From Cladopsammia gracilis (lineage: Eukaryota > Cnidaria > Anthozoa > Scleractinia > Dendrophylliidae), in contig JAJGOT010000016.1 in NCBI GenBank assembly GCA_022457155.1, positions 1,873,501 through 1,937,500 of the forward strand: a DNA stretch of 64,000 bases, written 5' to 3'. The notes below the pieces were generated by a model. It was not told where the DNA came from. It saw only the letters and a program-made list of their open reading frames with translations, and searched no databases. This document shows positions 33,201 through 43,790 of this stretch, one piece after another. The translations under genes were made by a program, and so were the position numbers. Numbering within the stretch: position 1 is the stretch's first letter; every line of letters begins with the position of its first letter.

Positions 33201-36200
33201 GAAGGTTAAAGCTAGGCAGGGTCCTAAATTAGAGAGTGTTGTCCTACACAGGGTAGCTTTTTTTTTTTTTTTTTTTACCTAAACAGGGTCAGGCTCTCGG
33301 TTCAGATCCTCAGCGACACCCCTATACCCAAATATTGGTCAAGTACCCCCCGGGGTAAAATTCATGTCGTTGCTCTGCTCATGTGACCAATTGTGCTCTT
33401 ACAAGAGCTTCTCTGTAGTTAAGTAGAGGGTAGGTACATCAAATGAATAATTGAGTGGTATAATATTTCTTGATTTGAGTGTTGCATCTGTGAGTTATAG
33501 AGATTCATATCTTTAACATGTTAATGAATCCAGTAATATATAAATCTTTCTCCATGGGAAGTAGACTAATTTCTGATTTACTCACAATATTATATTTGTA
33601 AACATAACCTATAGAAACAATAATGAAAATATAAATGATTATAACGTATAATTTATCTCTACCAGCATAAATACTGGGTCCACATCAAATTCATTAACAT
33701 TTTGGAGATATAAACCTTTATAACTCACAGACGCAAAACTCGAATCAGGAAATGTTACGCCACTCGATTATTCACTTGATGTAGAATCAATATTTGTGAT
33801 AAAGAGTAGCGGTTACTATTATTAAGTAGGGGCCGGCTTTTCTCGCGGTGAAAATATAAGAAATGTAAGAGGCGTGTAATATGAGGGCACCCAGGGTATC
33901 AAAGAATGGACGAGTAAACAACTTTAAAACATTACGTCACCCCAGTTATCAATGCGTATTTGTGTCACGCTAAAACGTGTTTTCTTTTTCCCTTGGTTAT
34001 TCTGCTTATTTGAGTGTCAATTCATGCGCAAAGGACACTGAGGTTGATAATTTTTTTGTGAGCTACATTTGTTATTGTATGAATATGAATACATGAAAAT
34101 CATCTATGTGAACTGCGGATAAACATGAGTGAAATTTGTGATCCACAAGCAGTAGAAAAAGGAACCTGAACAAAATTCAGGCTTGAACGGGATTCGAACC
34201 CATGAACATTACTGGTAACTGAACCATTACCACCATTACTACTGAACCGTTACTTCCATTACTGATCCATTACTGGCAACTTTGCTAGTACATTGCTGGT
34301 AACTGAACCAAACTCGATTAATTTTGTTAGCTTACCAGTTATTCCAACGGCATTAAAATACTAAAGATGGATAGCATTCTTAACTCACCACATTCTCCCC
34401 ATCGTCCGGCTATGTGCAAACGATTCAAGGAACACCAAGGTTTGTCATGACCAACTTTTGTGCAAGAATAGTAGGTCTTGAAATTGTACGTGAATGGAAA
34501 GTTGCAACATTGGCCAGAAGTTGTTTTTTGAAGACATTCTGTTGGCATCAGGATCAGTAAATAATAAAAAATAATGAACACAAGTCGTTGTAAATGCAGT
34601 TTGTTATTTCCAGCGAAATGCATCTCACTGCTAATAGCGTTACCATATAGATTGTGATACTTTATCATCCCAAGTTTTCTTTAGTTCAAAGAGTCCCAAT
34701 TTTAATTGAAATTGACAACAGTATCTCAATGTTAGCAACACTATATTCACTTGCTCTGCCTTCATGTTTTGAACGGAAGGGAATTAAAAATGTATGGTGC
34801 TTAAAAACGATGGTGCTTTGTTGATAAGAATGAGAAAGGATGTATTGCATCTTTTTTTCTCCGCCGCTCTTTTCCTTTCTCTTTTGAAGTACGCAGATCG
34901 GTTTTAATTTTCCAAACTAAAGATGGATAGCAATCTATACTCACGACAATTTCCCCATCGTCCGGGTTTATGGTAACGATCCAAGGAACACCAAGGTCTG
35001 TTATGGCCAATTCTTGTGCAGGAATCGTACGTCACAGCGAGGTACGTGAATGGAATGCTACAACATTGGCCAGAAGTTGTTTTTTGACGACAATCTGTTG
35101 ACATTGGGATCAGTAAGTAAATAACGAAAAATAACGAACATACGTCATTGTAATTGTGGTTTAATATTTCTTGATTTGAGTGTTGTATCTGTGGCATGTG
35201 TGAGTTATAGAGGTTTATGTCTCCATTGTAAAATTCATTAATATTGGTGTCCCAAGCTAATCCTGTGGGGATTGAACTCTTTTCTAATGCAAACACTTTG
35301 TTTTGTTCAAATAAATTAGCATAGTTGCAGACCACGTGAGCGAAAACACTCTTTTGACCGATACAATCTTTATACAACTCACGAGTGGTTGTTTCTAATT
35401 TGCATTCCAGATACAACTCACGAGTGGTTGTATCTCATTTACATGTGAATTTCACAAGTTGTTTACTACATTCGCGTCCGTGTTGTATCGGCACTATACA
35501 TTCACTCGCCTTCGGCTCGTGATTGTATAGGCCGATACAACACTCCCGCTCATGTAGTAAACATTACATAGGCTAATGAATGTGACAGCAACCCAGTAAC
35601 GTATATCTTTCTCCATGGGAATTAGACTTTTTTCTGATTTAGTCAATATGATATTTAGTAAGATTGCCTACAGGAACCATAATCAATATAAATGTTTATA
35701 AAGTATAATTTATCTCTACCAGCATGTTTTTTTTTGTGCTTAATGATTACTGGAGATGGAGATTGGAGACGTAAACCTCACTTGATGTAGAATTGCATTT
35801 GTGATAAAGAAATAATGGTTAAAGGTTCTTAACTGTTCCTTTTTAATTATTATTGATCGCAGTTTTTGTAATCATACATTGAACAGCAACATTGAAGAGC
35901 AAACATTCAAAGAAAACAAACTAAACAGACTAAAGGTTGTTTTAAAAAAATAGAACACAAACCGCGGTGATAAACATATTGAACTTATTCATTTTGGATA
36001 AAACTTGACGTTTCGTATGCTACTACATAGCATACGAAACATTATAACATAACATTATTAGCTGTTCCTTTTTATAGATCAACTGTTAAGTTTTGTACTT
36101 AATCTCGGTCCCTGCCCCTTTTCACTATTATATAAGTATAGTTTTCAACACTGTAACGGTCACTTTTGAAAATATATGTAGTAGCATACGAAACGTCAAG

Positions 36201-39200
36201 TTTTATCAAAAATGAATAAGTTCAATATGTTTATTACCGCGATTTGTGATCTATTTCTCATCAAGCTACGATGGCCCAAAAACAAAAGTTTTTGTTTAAA
36301 AAAAGTAAGGGTTATAAGTACTTTAACGGTTTCCATCGAGATCGTACATTGCTGGCATCCAATTATCTGCAATAAGACTGCGAGGCATTTTTTTAATCTT
36401 TCTCTTGTAAGAATAAAATAAAACAGCGATATCTTGGGATATGTACATTGTCCACTGTGTGAACAACCAGAAACCTCTTATTCTCTTGCTGCCAACGTAA
36501 ATACAGTCAGCTCTCTCTCTTAAGGTTACAGTGTACTTTCGGGGGTGTCTCCAGTATAACAGCTCTAGCGTCTTAACCCTATTCGGCCTGGGCTTTTTTT
36601 GAGTTTCTGAGCCTGGGGGGGGGCACATTGTGCCCCCCCTTCGTAACTTCAAGAACATTAAGGCTATGACAATGAAACCTAGAGGGTACATAGTACGTCC
36701 AAAACTGTCTCCTTTGCGGTCCGCATAATGGAACGATGACGTCATATGACGTAGTTATTAGGTAATTAGTTATGCGGCCGCCATCTTGGATCCGCCATCT
36801 TGGATTTCTGAATTTTTTCAAAACCTCTTAAAAACCGTCCAAATTCACCCAAAATTAATCAAAACCAATAAATAAACTCTAAATGACGTAAAGATATAAA
36901 AGTCACACCAATAAACATTGTTTTTCTTCATTCAAAGGTATAAATATGCAATTTTCAAAAAACATAGCTGTCAAAATCTTGTTGCCATGGAAACATAAAG
37001 TCACGTGATCAAGAAATTGTCATATGAAATTGTTGCCAGATAAATTTTAGGAAAAGTCACGAAGTTTGATGGCGTTTGCATACATATTAAGGAAGTTATG
37101 AATGTTGAAAGTTAGCGCGGGCACTTTGTGCCCCCCCCCCAGGCCGAATAGGGTTAAGATTACACTTAATATACCTAAACCCAGATATCAAATTAAAGCT
37201 TATAGAGCTGGCTATCTAAATATGGAAACCATTTGGAAATAAAATGAATTGTCGAATTTTTTACACGACGTCTAAATTCGAACATCCGAATCAGCTTTAA
37301 AACGCTATAACTCAAAGCGATTATTATATTTTGCTAATTTGATTTGTTCTCGGGTTTCCGGACACGAAGCGCTAAAAAAACGTGTCGGCGATTGCAGTGA
37401 AAAGTTACAGAATATTTTCGAAAAGGGGAGAAAAAAAATTGGAATGATCGCACGGAAATGCCTCTTGACGAAAAAGTTTTCGGAATTAAGAAATTCGCCG
37501 ACACGATTTTGTTGATTATATGTTAGCCTAGCTTCTGTCCAAATTTAAGGAAAATCGAACAAATTCCCTTTGAGTTGTAGCTCTTTAAAGTGTCCCCAAC
37601 AAGCGAAAAATTAACTTTGAGAAAACGGCGCTTAAAAACAACATATCGCTTGATAAACAAACTCCGCCCACAAAAGTTATACCGTCATTTCTCCGTCATC
37701 TTTCACTATTTTTCGATACTTTTTTTTTGGATGAAAGTTCATTCTGTAAACTTTATTTTAACGCCAAAAAAAATTGTTCAATAAATTTTCGATCTGAAGG
37801 TACACTGTAACCTTAAGCGACCACCCGTGGTGCAGGAAAAAGTGGTCGCTTAAGGGAGGTGGTCGCTTAAAGGTCAAATGAATCGTAAATTAATTTTTTT
37901 CTTTATCCATTTAAATGTTAAAAGAGACCATAATAAAACAAACTTCCGCTAAAATTTTCCTTCCTGAGCCTTTTAGGAAGTTACATAGCTAAAAGTACGA
38001 AGATTTCCGAAGGCTTCACGAAAACGTTTCTGTTGGTAAGGATTGTTACGTCACTATTGGTGCGCCAACCTCATTCTCAGTCTCTTCTCTACTGTCAAAT
38101 ACTGAGTATTCTAGGGACTCCTGGTATTTTAGCTTGTGTATATTCTTGTGTATATTTTAATAATATATAATTTTCTTTTTTTTGTCTATTTTATATTTAG
38201 TTTTCAATAGTTTATTTCAATTCTTCTTAATTCTATTTCTATAAATGTAATTAGTTCTTGTATTTCGAATATTTTTGTCAATTATTGTTGTAATTAACTT
38301 TTATATGGAGGTCCCTCATGAAAACCACCCATAGGTGATGTGATTTCCTCCTTAAATAAATTACTTACTTACTTACTTACTTGAAACTTAAAGATTTCCA
38401 CTGTTTTTGCATTAAAAATGGTTAGGGAGCTTGAACCTGTGTTATGGTAGGAATCAGACCACCTCGCTAGGTAATTTAGTCAGGTTCACTTTCCATGTCT
38501 GTCAATCATCTCCGCTTACGCGGTAACTTTTGTGAAGGTAAACAGTTAAATTCATAGTGACGGCTTTAAGTTTCAAATAGAGAAAAGAAAATTAACCATC
38601 GTGTGTTTATGTTCTCCACAAAAACTACCAAAATATAAAACGCACGTGCAGGCATTGTTTTCGATCATTAAACCTACTGTTTTCACCTTCAAACCTTGAC
38701 TGTTTTGAGGTGGTCAATAGTGACGTCACTTTCCGACAATTTTCCCGATCGCTCTACGATTATGAAGGCCAAAAATTCGCATTTTTCAACTTCCAATATC
38801 TCTGCTATGCTAAGTCAAATTAGTTTCAAACTTAAGAATATGTTTATTTGGTACCCATTAAACATATTGCACCAATATTGGACTAAAAGAAAAAATGTCT
38901 AATTTTTGGTTCATTTGACCTTTAAGAGAAAAATAAACTGAAACAGTACTTGACTGAGAAACAAAACAGTTATTTACAAGGTGGTCGCTTACAGGAAGTG
39001 GTCGTTTAAGAGAAAGTTGACTGTATTTAGTTACAAAGATAAATACAGGGCTAACCTGATTTATGGCTACAGAAAGGCGACGTTCTATTTCTTAACATTT
39101 TCACTTTTCGTGCCACTTACATGTTCGCCGGCGAATAGGGCTCATTGATCGCGAGCTAAGGGAGCGCTGATCCTTTGGAGCTGTGTATGGAATACATATG

Positions 39201-41895
39201 TGTAAACTGTTAGTAGAATCTTTCATTCTTCGTTCACTTGTGTAGGCAGTTGTTGAAGTCTTCTTACAGTTTAATTGGGGAAGATTTTGCGTGACAGATA
39301 TTTGTTCATGACATGTGACGTTTCCATGGCAACCATATTTTTGACAAGCATACTTTTTGCAATTTTGAATTTTCTGTTTAAATTAACGTTCAAACGGAAC
39401 AATTTTAACTTTCTTGTAGTAACTGTTACAATTTGATTTCATTATAGCATTTTCCTTTTTTGTAAAAAAATTCAAAGTTAAAAGTACATGAAAAATACTG
39501 GTCATTTCACTTACTTATCTGGTATCGTTCTTACACCACACCACACCACACCACACCACACCACACCACACCACACCACACCACAACACACTACACATGC
39601 ACTACACATGCACTACACATGCACTACACATGCTCTACACATGCACTACACATGCACTACACATGCACTACACTACACATGCACTACACTACACATGCAC
39701 TACACTACACATGCACTACGCTACACATGCACTACGCTACACATGCACTACGCTACACATGCACTACGCTACACATGCACTACGCTACACATGCACTACG
39801 CTACACATGCACTACGCTACACTACACTACGCTACACTACACTACGCTACACTACACTACGCTACACTACACTACGCTACACTACACTACGCTACACTAC
39901 ACTACGCTACACTACACTACGCTACACTACACTACGCTACACTACACTACGCTACACTACACTACGCTACACTACACTACACTACACTACACTACACTAC
40001 ACTACACTACACTACACGTGTAACTGAGGCACATGCACTACACATGCACTACACATGCACTACACTACACATGCACTACACTACACATGCACTACACTAC
40101 ACTACACTACACTACACTACACTACACTACACTACACTACACTACACTACACTACACTACACTACACTACACGTGTAACCGAGGCTAGTTTGTCAAGGAA
40201 CTCATTTTCATTGGAAAAACCTCATTTATGGGGGGAACTGTTCTCAGTTCCACCCCCCCCCCCCCCCATAAATGAGGTTTTTCCAATGAAAATGAGTTCC
40301 TTGACAAACTAGCCTCGGTTACATTTATATAATAACTTTATCTTGGGTGGCCCCATAAAGTTTTTCATTGATGCCCACACGTGCGCCATTATTGCTGTCT
40401 GTTCAAAGGAGATTTTCCAAATATGTAATAAAACAAGGACGGAACTATCATTTCACTCCTACAATCACTTTTTAAATAGCGACATTTAGTCTTAAACTAA
40501 AGACTTCTCCTAATTTAGTTATAGGCGCTTTCCAGTGATAATTTGGCTTTGATTGTGATTTTCTGCAATTTTCTTCGGTGAATTATGTTCTAAATTTTCA
40601 CATGATGTTCAATCCGTCCTACGGAATCTGTTAATGGCGAAAAATATAGTGGTCACGGCAGTTTCTATTAATTTGTTTTTCTTTCTTTCTTTTCTTTTTT
40701 TTTTTTTTTCCAAATTTATATTTTTTTTGCCAGTATACCTAAAAATTGATCTCATAAATGTTCCTGAATTTATTGGGCGCAAAGGAGGACTAAAAAATTC
40801 TTTCTAAGAAATCTCAAACGATAGTTTTGTAGTTTTTTTTTTTCGCATCGAAAAGGAATTTGCCAAGATCGATATTTCAGCATACGTGAACTTTCGAACA
40901 CAAGCTGATCTTTTTACAAAGAACAGTAATATTTTGACTCTGACTTTTACGGTAGTCGTTACAGGCAAGCCTAAATTCAATTTTATTTAACATAAATATG
41001 TGTTTCAGGCAATTTTGTCAATTATTTATCACAAGTGGCAAGCTCGCATTAAGCCGCCAGTTGGATTTCGCTTGTTGACCGTTTAAAGCTCGCGCCATTT
41101 TCGCACCCAGATAACGAGCAGTTAGAAAACCCTATGGAGCCACCTTAACCCTATTCGGCCTGGGGGGGGGGGGGGGGGCACAAAGTGCCCGCGCTAACTT
41201 TCAACATTCATAACTTCCTTAATATGTATGCAAACGCCATCAAACTTTGTGACTTTTCCTAACATTTATCTGGCAACAATTTCATATGACAATTTTTTGA
41301 TCACGTGACTTGATGTTTCCATGGCAACAAGATTTTGACAGCAATGTTTTTTGAAATTTGCATATTTATACCTTTGAATGAAGAAAAACAATGTTTATTG
41401 GTGTAACTTTTATATTTTTACGTCATTTAGCGTTTATTTATTGGTTTTTATTAATTTTGGGTGAATTTGGACGGTTTTTAAGAGGTTTTGAAAAAATTCA
41501 GAAATCCAAGATGGCGGATCCAAGATGGCGGCCGCATAACTAATTACCTAATAACTACGTCATATGACGTCATCGTTCCATTATGCGGACCGCAAAGGAG
41601 ACAGTTTTGGACGTGCTATGTACCATCTAGGTTTCATTGTCATAGCCTTAATGTTCTTGAAGTTACGAAGGGGGGGCACAATGTGCCCCCCCCCAGGCTC
41701 AGAAACTCAAAAAAAGCCCAGGCTGAATAGGGTTAAATGAAAGTGGGCATTAACATGTTTGGAATTGACATTAATTTTTCTGATGCTATTTTTCTAATAA
41801 AGAATTACAACTTAAAAGGTTACTGTACCTGCATCGCAAGATAGGGCTAACAACAGCATCATCAAGCCCACTGAAAAAAGTATGATACCTTTCAT
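29651..41895 (-). CDS. Secreted FN2-FN2-tyrosinase, gene A (six exons)
   Basis: Predicted join, in transcript order: 41895-41829, 35094-34945, 34538-34389, 32516-32352, 31350-30694, 29799-29651; 1,338 nt, 445 aa. Every junction has an AG acceptor and GT donor, and all five introns are phase 1, which supports the assembly. Domains: signal peptide 1-22, fibronectin type II 23-72 and 73-122, type-3 copper tyrosinase domain about 123-380, lysine-rich tail. Copper ligands by family pattern: H171, H180, H189 (CuA) and H308, H312, H334 (CuB). The last lies in FFLVHSFVDKIW, where HH is usual. Likely an extracellular phenol oxidase or catechol oxidase (melanin or matrix cross-linking); activity is inferred. 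FN2 modules usually bind collagen or glycans. Introns are heavily loaded with transposons. Confidence 0.8.
30236..30297. repeat. (AATC)n microsatellite
   Basis: Tandem TCAA/AATC units in the last intron of tyrosinase A; shorter counterpart at 56563-56605 in copy B. Confidence 0.9.
30356..30582. mobile_element. AAACGG-rich insertion, absent from copy B
   Basis: About ten AAACGG/ACGGxT motifs spaced 10-35 bp, plus a TTTAAACGG/CCGTTTAAA palindrome near the middle. Copy B is uninterrupted (CATATATACATGTTGG near 56665), so this is an insertion of about 226 bp after the duplication, or a precise loss from B. Confidence 0.7.
30694..31350 (-). CDS. Tyrosinase A main copper-domain exon
   Basis: 657 nt, phase 1-1. 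Begins DIHQKKFFLPWHRWF (second and third CuA histidines), then VPYWDW, then HFNVHQGVGGTMFTFN and PEFFLVHSFVDKIWDDWQ (CuB). Single cysteines occur in DCSV, SQCVP and NNCLA. It ends KRRRG at a GTAAGT donor. Arrangement and spacing match tyrosinase/hemocyanin type-3 copper proteins. Confidence 0.95.
32352..32516 (-). CDS. Tyrosinase A exon with first CuA histidine
   Basis: 165 nt, phase 1-1, acceptor TTTTTAG and donor G|GTCAGC. Encodes the N-terminal part of the copper domain: VRIRKEFISMTTEEKTRYIK, then LLAKHRTLFQT, where H171 is the first copper ligand. Confidence 0.9.
32616..32784. mobile_element. Palindromic MITE, CTATAACTGCAAGAAAGCA ends (copy A)
   Basis: CTATAACTGCAAGAAAGCAC and CATCCCCTCGGTATGGCCA at the left are inverted at the right; arms are about 75 bp. 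In copy B (58553-59033) the left arm is repeated about four times. Confidence 0.85.
32788..32936. mobile_element. MITE with TATA target duplication
   Basis: Starts GGTGGTTTTCACG and ends CGTGAGTGTAAACCATC; CACGGCGGCCATGTTGG is inverted as CCAACATGGCCGCC inside. TATA flanks both sides (32784-32787, 32937-32940). Copy B shows the empty site CAGTTATAGTTTG at about 59027-59036. Confidence 0.85.
33022..33360. mobile_element. G-tract-bounded element with CAGGGTA repeats
   Basis: Begins CCCCGGGGGGACG and ends GTACCCCCCGGGG. Inside, AACAGGGTAT-type motifs occur at least seven times, plus a T-run of 19. Copy B reads straight through this position (near 59100), so it is an insertion in A. Confidence 0.75.
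34150..34225 (-). repeat. tRNA-type SINE fragment
   Basis: The minus strand has GGGTTCGAATCCCG (B-box) followed by TTCAAGCCTGAATTTTGTTCA. The A-box side is degraded into ACTGGTAACTGAACC-type repeats. Confidence 0.45.
34389..34538 (-). CDS. Fibronectin type II exon 2 of tyrosinase A
   Basis: 150 nt, phase 1-1, acceptor CCAACAG, donor GTGAGT. Encodes ECLQKTTSGQCCNFPFTY, then YYSCTKVGHDKPWCSL and GRWGEC. All four FN2 cysteines and the aromatic FPFxY/WCSL/WG pattern are present. About 75% similar to the upstream FN2 exon; their flanks are alike, so it arose by tandem duplication. Confidence 0.9.
34945..35094 (-). CDS. Fibronectin type II exon 1 of tyrosinase A
   Basis: 150 nt, phase 1-1, acceptor GTCAACAG, donor C|GTGAGT. 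Encodes DCRQKTTSGQCCSIPFTY, then YDSCTRIGHNRPWCSL and GRWGNC. Complete FN2 module. In copy B the block holding both FN2 exons is absent. Confidence 0.9.
35228..35560. mobile_element. MITE fragments upstream of FN2
   Basis: 35228-35357 resembles the right part of the MITE at 46819-46993 (AATCCTGTGGGxATTGAAC, CACGTGAG). 35360-35560 carries inverted pieces around TACAACTCACGAGTGGTTGT and CCGATACAAC/GTTGTATCGG. Confidence 0.6.
35955..36295. mobile_element. Long-TIR MITE, absent from copy B
   Basis: CGCGGTGATAAACATATTGA and ACTTGACGTTTCGTATGCTA at the left are inverted at the right (TAGCATACGAAACGTCAAGT, TCAATATGTTTATTACCGCG). Copy B lacks it (near 60050). Confidence 0.8.
36524..37812. mobile_element. 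TTAA element, 1,289 bp, GGTTACAGTGTAC ends
   Basis: TTAA at 36520-36523 and 37813-37816. The left end GGTTACAGTGTAC is exactly inverted at the right (GTACACTGTAACC). Copy B has no insertion at this TTAA (CTCTCTTAAGCGACC). It is itself interrupted by another TTAA element (36577-37153). No coding capacity seen. Confidence 0.9.
36577..37153. mobile_element. Nested TTAA element, 577 bp, CCCTATTCGGCCTGGG ends
   Basis: TTAA at 36573-36576 and 37154-37157. Ends CCCTATTCGGCCTGGG and its complement with a G/C tract. A second copy in opposite orientation lies at 41149-41732. Both contain the same 80-codon open frame (at 36821-36579 on the minus strand and 41488-41730 on the plus strand), which reflects their near identity rather than a known protein. 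Confidence 0.9.
37871..38921. mobile_element. TTAA element, 1,051 bp, AGGTCAAATGAA ends
   Basis: TTAA at 37867-37870 and 38922-38925; left end AGGTCAAATGAA is exactly inverted at the right. It occupies the same TTAA of the host repeat that carries a discoidin segment in copy B. Contains a short ACTT tandem (38364-38382). Confidence 0.85.
39533..40176. repeat. Expanded pentanucleotide satellite (ACACT/ACACC family)
   Basis: Successive zones of CACAC, ACACATGCACT, TACGCTACAC and ACTAC units covering about 640 bp. Copy B has only about 25 bp (63710-63732). Spurious Thr/His/Tyr frames of over 170 codons result from it. Confidence 0.95.
40177..40320. repeat. Palindrome with about 58-bp arms
   Basis: AACCGAGGCTAGTTTGTCAA through CCTCATTTATGGGG is inverted exactly on the right, with a G-tract facing a C-tract at the loop. 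Copy B has a single arm only (near 63872). Confidence 0.9.
40330..41140. other. Gene-free intron sequence of tyrosinase A
   Basis: AT-rich with several T-runs; no domain or exon recognised. Confidence 0.5.
41149..41732. mobile_element. TTAA element, 584 bp, CCCTATTCGGCCTGGG ends (second copy)
   Basis: TTAA at 41145-41148 and 41733-41736. Reverse-oriented relative of 36577-37153, with the same ends, G/C tracts and 80-codon frame. Confidence 0.9.
41829..41895 (-). CDS. Signal peptide exon of tyrosinase A
   Basis: ATG at 41895-41893 opens MKGIILFSVGLMMLLLALS then CDA, a typical secretory leader, and ends in phase 1 at G|GTACAG. The phase matches the FN2 exon 6.7 kb downstream. TTTTTCAG just before TCTGTTATAAAAATG could be the acceptor of an intron in the 5' leader, so the promoter is not fixed. 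The link to the FN2 exons is inferred from phase and strand. Confidence 0.65.
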
Positions 41896-41985
41896 TTTTA
41901 TAACAGACCTGAAAAAGGATGAAAGACGTGCGATCACTTTTTATGGTTGGTAAAAAGCACTTCCTGTAAGGTTAGGAAATGGGTA

Positions 41986-42694
41986 GTACAGTCGAATCTC
42001 CCGTAAGCAGACACCCTCGGGACCAAGGATAAGTGTCCGCTTACGGGAGGTTAAAAACAAACAAACAATGTACCAGTACATGTCTTTTAAAGCTTTTAAG
42101 ACCACTTGTAATTGTATTATCGATCGCAGGGTTGTTGCAATAACTTGGACCACATAAAATCCCTGCTGGCACTACACTGTTGGGCTGGAAGGCTAATTTT
42201 GATTTTACCAAGGGATACACCATTGAAAACGGTCATGGAAGTTACCCAGTAGGACTCGATTTAAATTGTCTCGTTAAACTAAATTACAACATAGTTAGCG
42301 ACTACGCACTCGTTGATCTCATATTTGGCTGTATGGAGAAAGAGTCCGTATATTATTTAATCTAAGAGGGCATAATGAGGCCGTCGTTCCGCTATTTTCC
42401 ACTTATTTTATGAAAAACTCTCTTCGCGGTTCCCTGATCTTAGTTCTCTTAATAGCTTTTGTTTAGGCCAAGCACAATTAAAACCATTAAAACCGAACCT
42501 ATTTTGCTAGAAATTTTTTGATGTCGTTTACTATCGGCTTAGAGGAGGTTATATTAGACTCCGTGGACCCCGAATAGGTGTCCGTGTCCGCTAACGGGAG
42601 GTTAAAAATGTGGTGCTGGAGAGGATAAATCGCCAGGACCGCGGTTTGGTGTCCGCTTAAGGGAGGTGTCCGTTAGTGGAGGTTCGACTGTATG
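41986..42694. mobile_element. DNA transposon remnant with TACAGTCGAA ends
   Basis: TACAGTCGAATCTCCCGTAA at the left faces GTGGAGGTTCGACTGTA at the right; both ends hold GTGTCCGCTTA(C/A)GGGAGG hairpins. Related in style to the repeat at 36500-39028. Confidence 0.75.
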
Positions 42695-42699
42695 TTATA

Positions 42700-43790
42700 A
42701 TTACTTTTGGTTTATCAAATTATCAAATTGCTCTATGTAATTAACATTTGAATTATTTAGTTTCTAAATGCACTCGCGCTTTTCAAAAATCTTAGCACAC
42801 GTAAAAAATATTTACCTGGTAAACAGAGAGCCTAAGTATATTTATTTTTATGGGCAAGCAATTTTACAATTTACCCAGGCAAAAGTGCTTTGTGTAACCG
42901 CAACTTATGGAACTTTTCAGGCGTAAAACCTACATTGAATTGTTGGGTCTATTGTTTTGGCCAGATTAACAAACAAATTGTTAATAACCACACGCGCGAT
43001 GCCGTTTAAATTAGTCAGATTTTATGTACGCATGGAAAGGTCATTGAAGTGTAGTCCATGTAGGTCAATGCAAAGCCTAGGTTAATTTATTTTGCCTAGT
43101 TGGTAAGCGTAATTCAACTTGTTAAAAGTGCGGTAATGTTTAATCGCGGGTAAAAAGATCAACACTTTAATTAAATGTTCAATCTCATGTGTGGTGCAGA
43201 CCACTAAATGGGTTCTATTCGATCGATTGCCCGAAGGCAAAATAAAAAAAAAAAAACAGTTTGAGAATAGAAAACTTTGTAAGGAATATTGAAAAAAAAA
43301 AAACCCGAATGTGCTCTAGCTTTCGAAAATGTTCAATTAACAATATCAGTGCACCATAACAGACGTCCTTCGGTCATCTACTGTAAAGTGCATAGAAAAA
43401 CCTGCCCCGACTTTTTGGCAAGATGTTAAATTTAAGTACTTTGCAAGTTTTGGTTTTCGATGTCGAAGGTGAGCAGCGGAGTATTGAGACTCCGTCTAAA
43501 TGCAAATTCACATGCAAAATTAAAAAAAATATATTTTCAAGAACCAGTTCTGTATAAATGATATGAAAGCCGTTACTTTTTAGCATTTTGTGCTTCGTTT
43601 TTTTAAACGCGTTCCAGCAGGAGTAAAGTCTGCGAGAACCGCACCCTACGCTTCAACCCTCGACACTTCTATTGAGACAGTTCTACGTGACGGGTCTTTA
43701 CCACATCCAAATATGCGCATTGTTCGAGATTACTTAACTTTACAGCAACTAAACATGCGCGTTTTCTTTGAAGCTATCGATGGTGTTATT
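42700..43790. other. Gene-free region
   Basis: AT-rich unique-looking sequence with A-runs at 43243 and 43293. A 74-codon plus frame near 43590 has no recognisable domain. Confidence 0.4.

Larger units (their letters stand above)
36500..39028. mobile_element. Host repeat with TACAGTCA...CTTAAGCGACCAC ends, loaded with nested TTAA elements (copy A)
   Basis: Outer ends ATACAGTCAGCTCTCTCT and AGAAAGTTGACTGTAT are inverted. Just inside are several TGGTCGCTTAA motifs, each offering a TTAA. Copy A carries insertions at two TTAA sites (36524-37812 and 37871-38921); copy B carries different insertions in the same host repeat (60261-63180). Related repeats: 41986-42694 and 52070-52158. Confidence 0.75.
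28084..40435. repeat. Segmental duplication, copy A (partner 54090-64000)
   Basis: Collinear with 54090-64000 from CCAATCACATTTGAGGAAAT to the point where copy B leaves the window. Coding exons, introns, 3' flank and even an (AATC)n tract are shared. Differences are mostly insertions: A alone has an AAACGG-rich element (30356-30582), MITEs at 32788-32936 and 35955-36295, a G-tract element (33022-33360), the FN2 block (34127-35876) and three TTAA elements; B alone has 59800-59903 and the two discoidin segments. Confidence 0.9.

Noticed and set aside
36579..36821. 80-codon frame identical in two places (also 41488-41730)
   Set aside because: It covers the ends of a TTAA element, including its G/C tract; a short transposon-derived frame, not evidence of a gene.
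39488..40178. Long plus-strand open frames of up to 193 codons rich in Thr, His and Tyr
   Set aside because: They are translations of the ACACT-type pentanucleotide satellite, open in several frames at once, with no non-repeat sequence.
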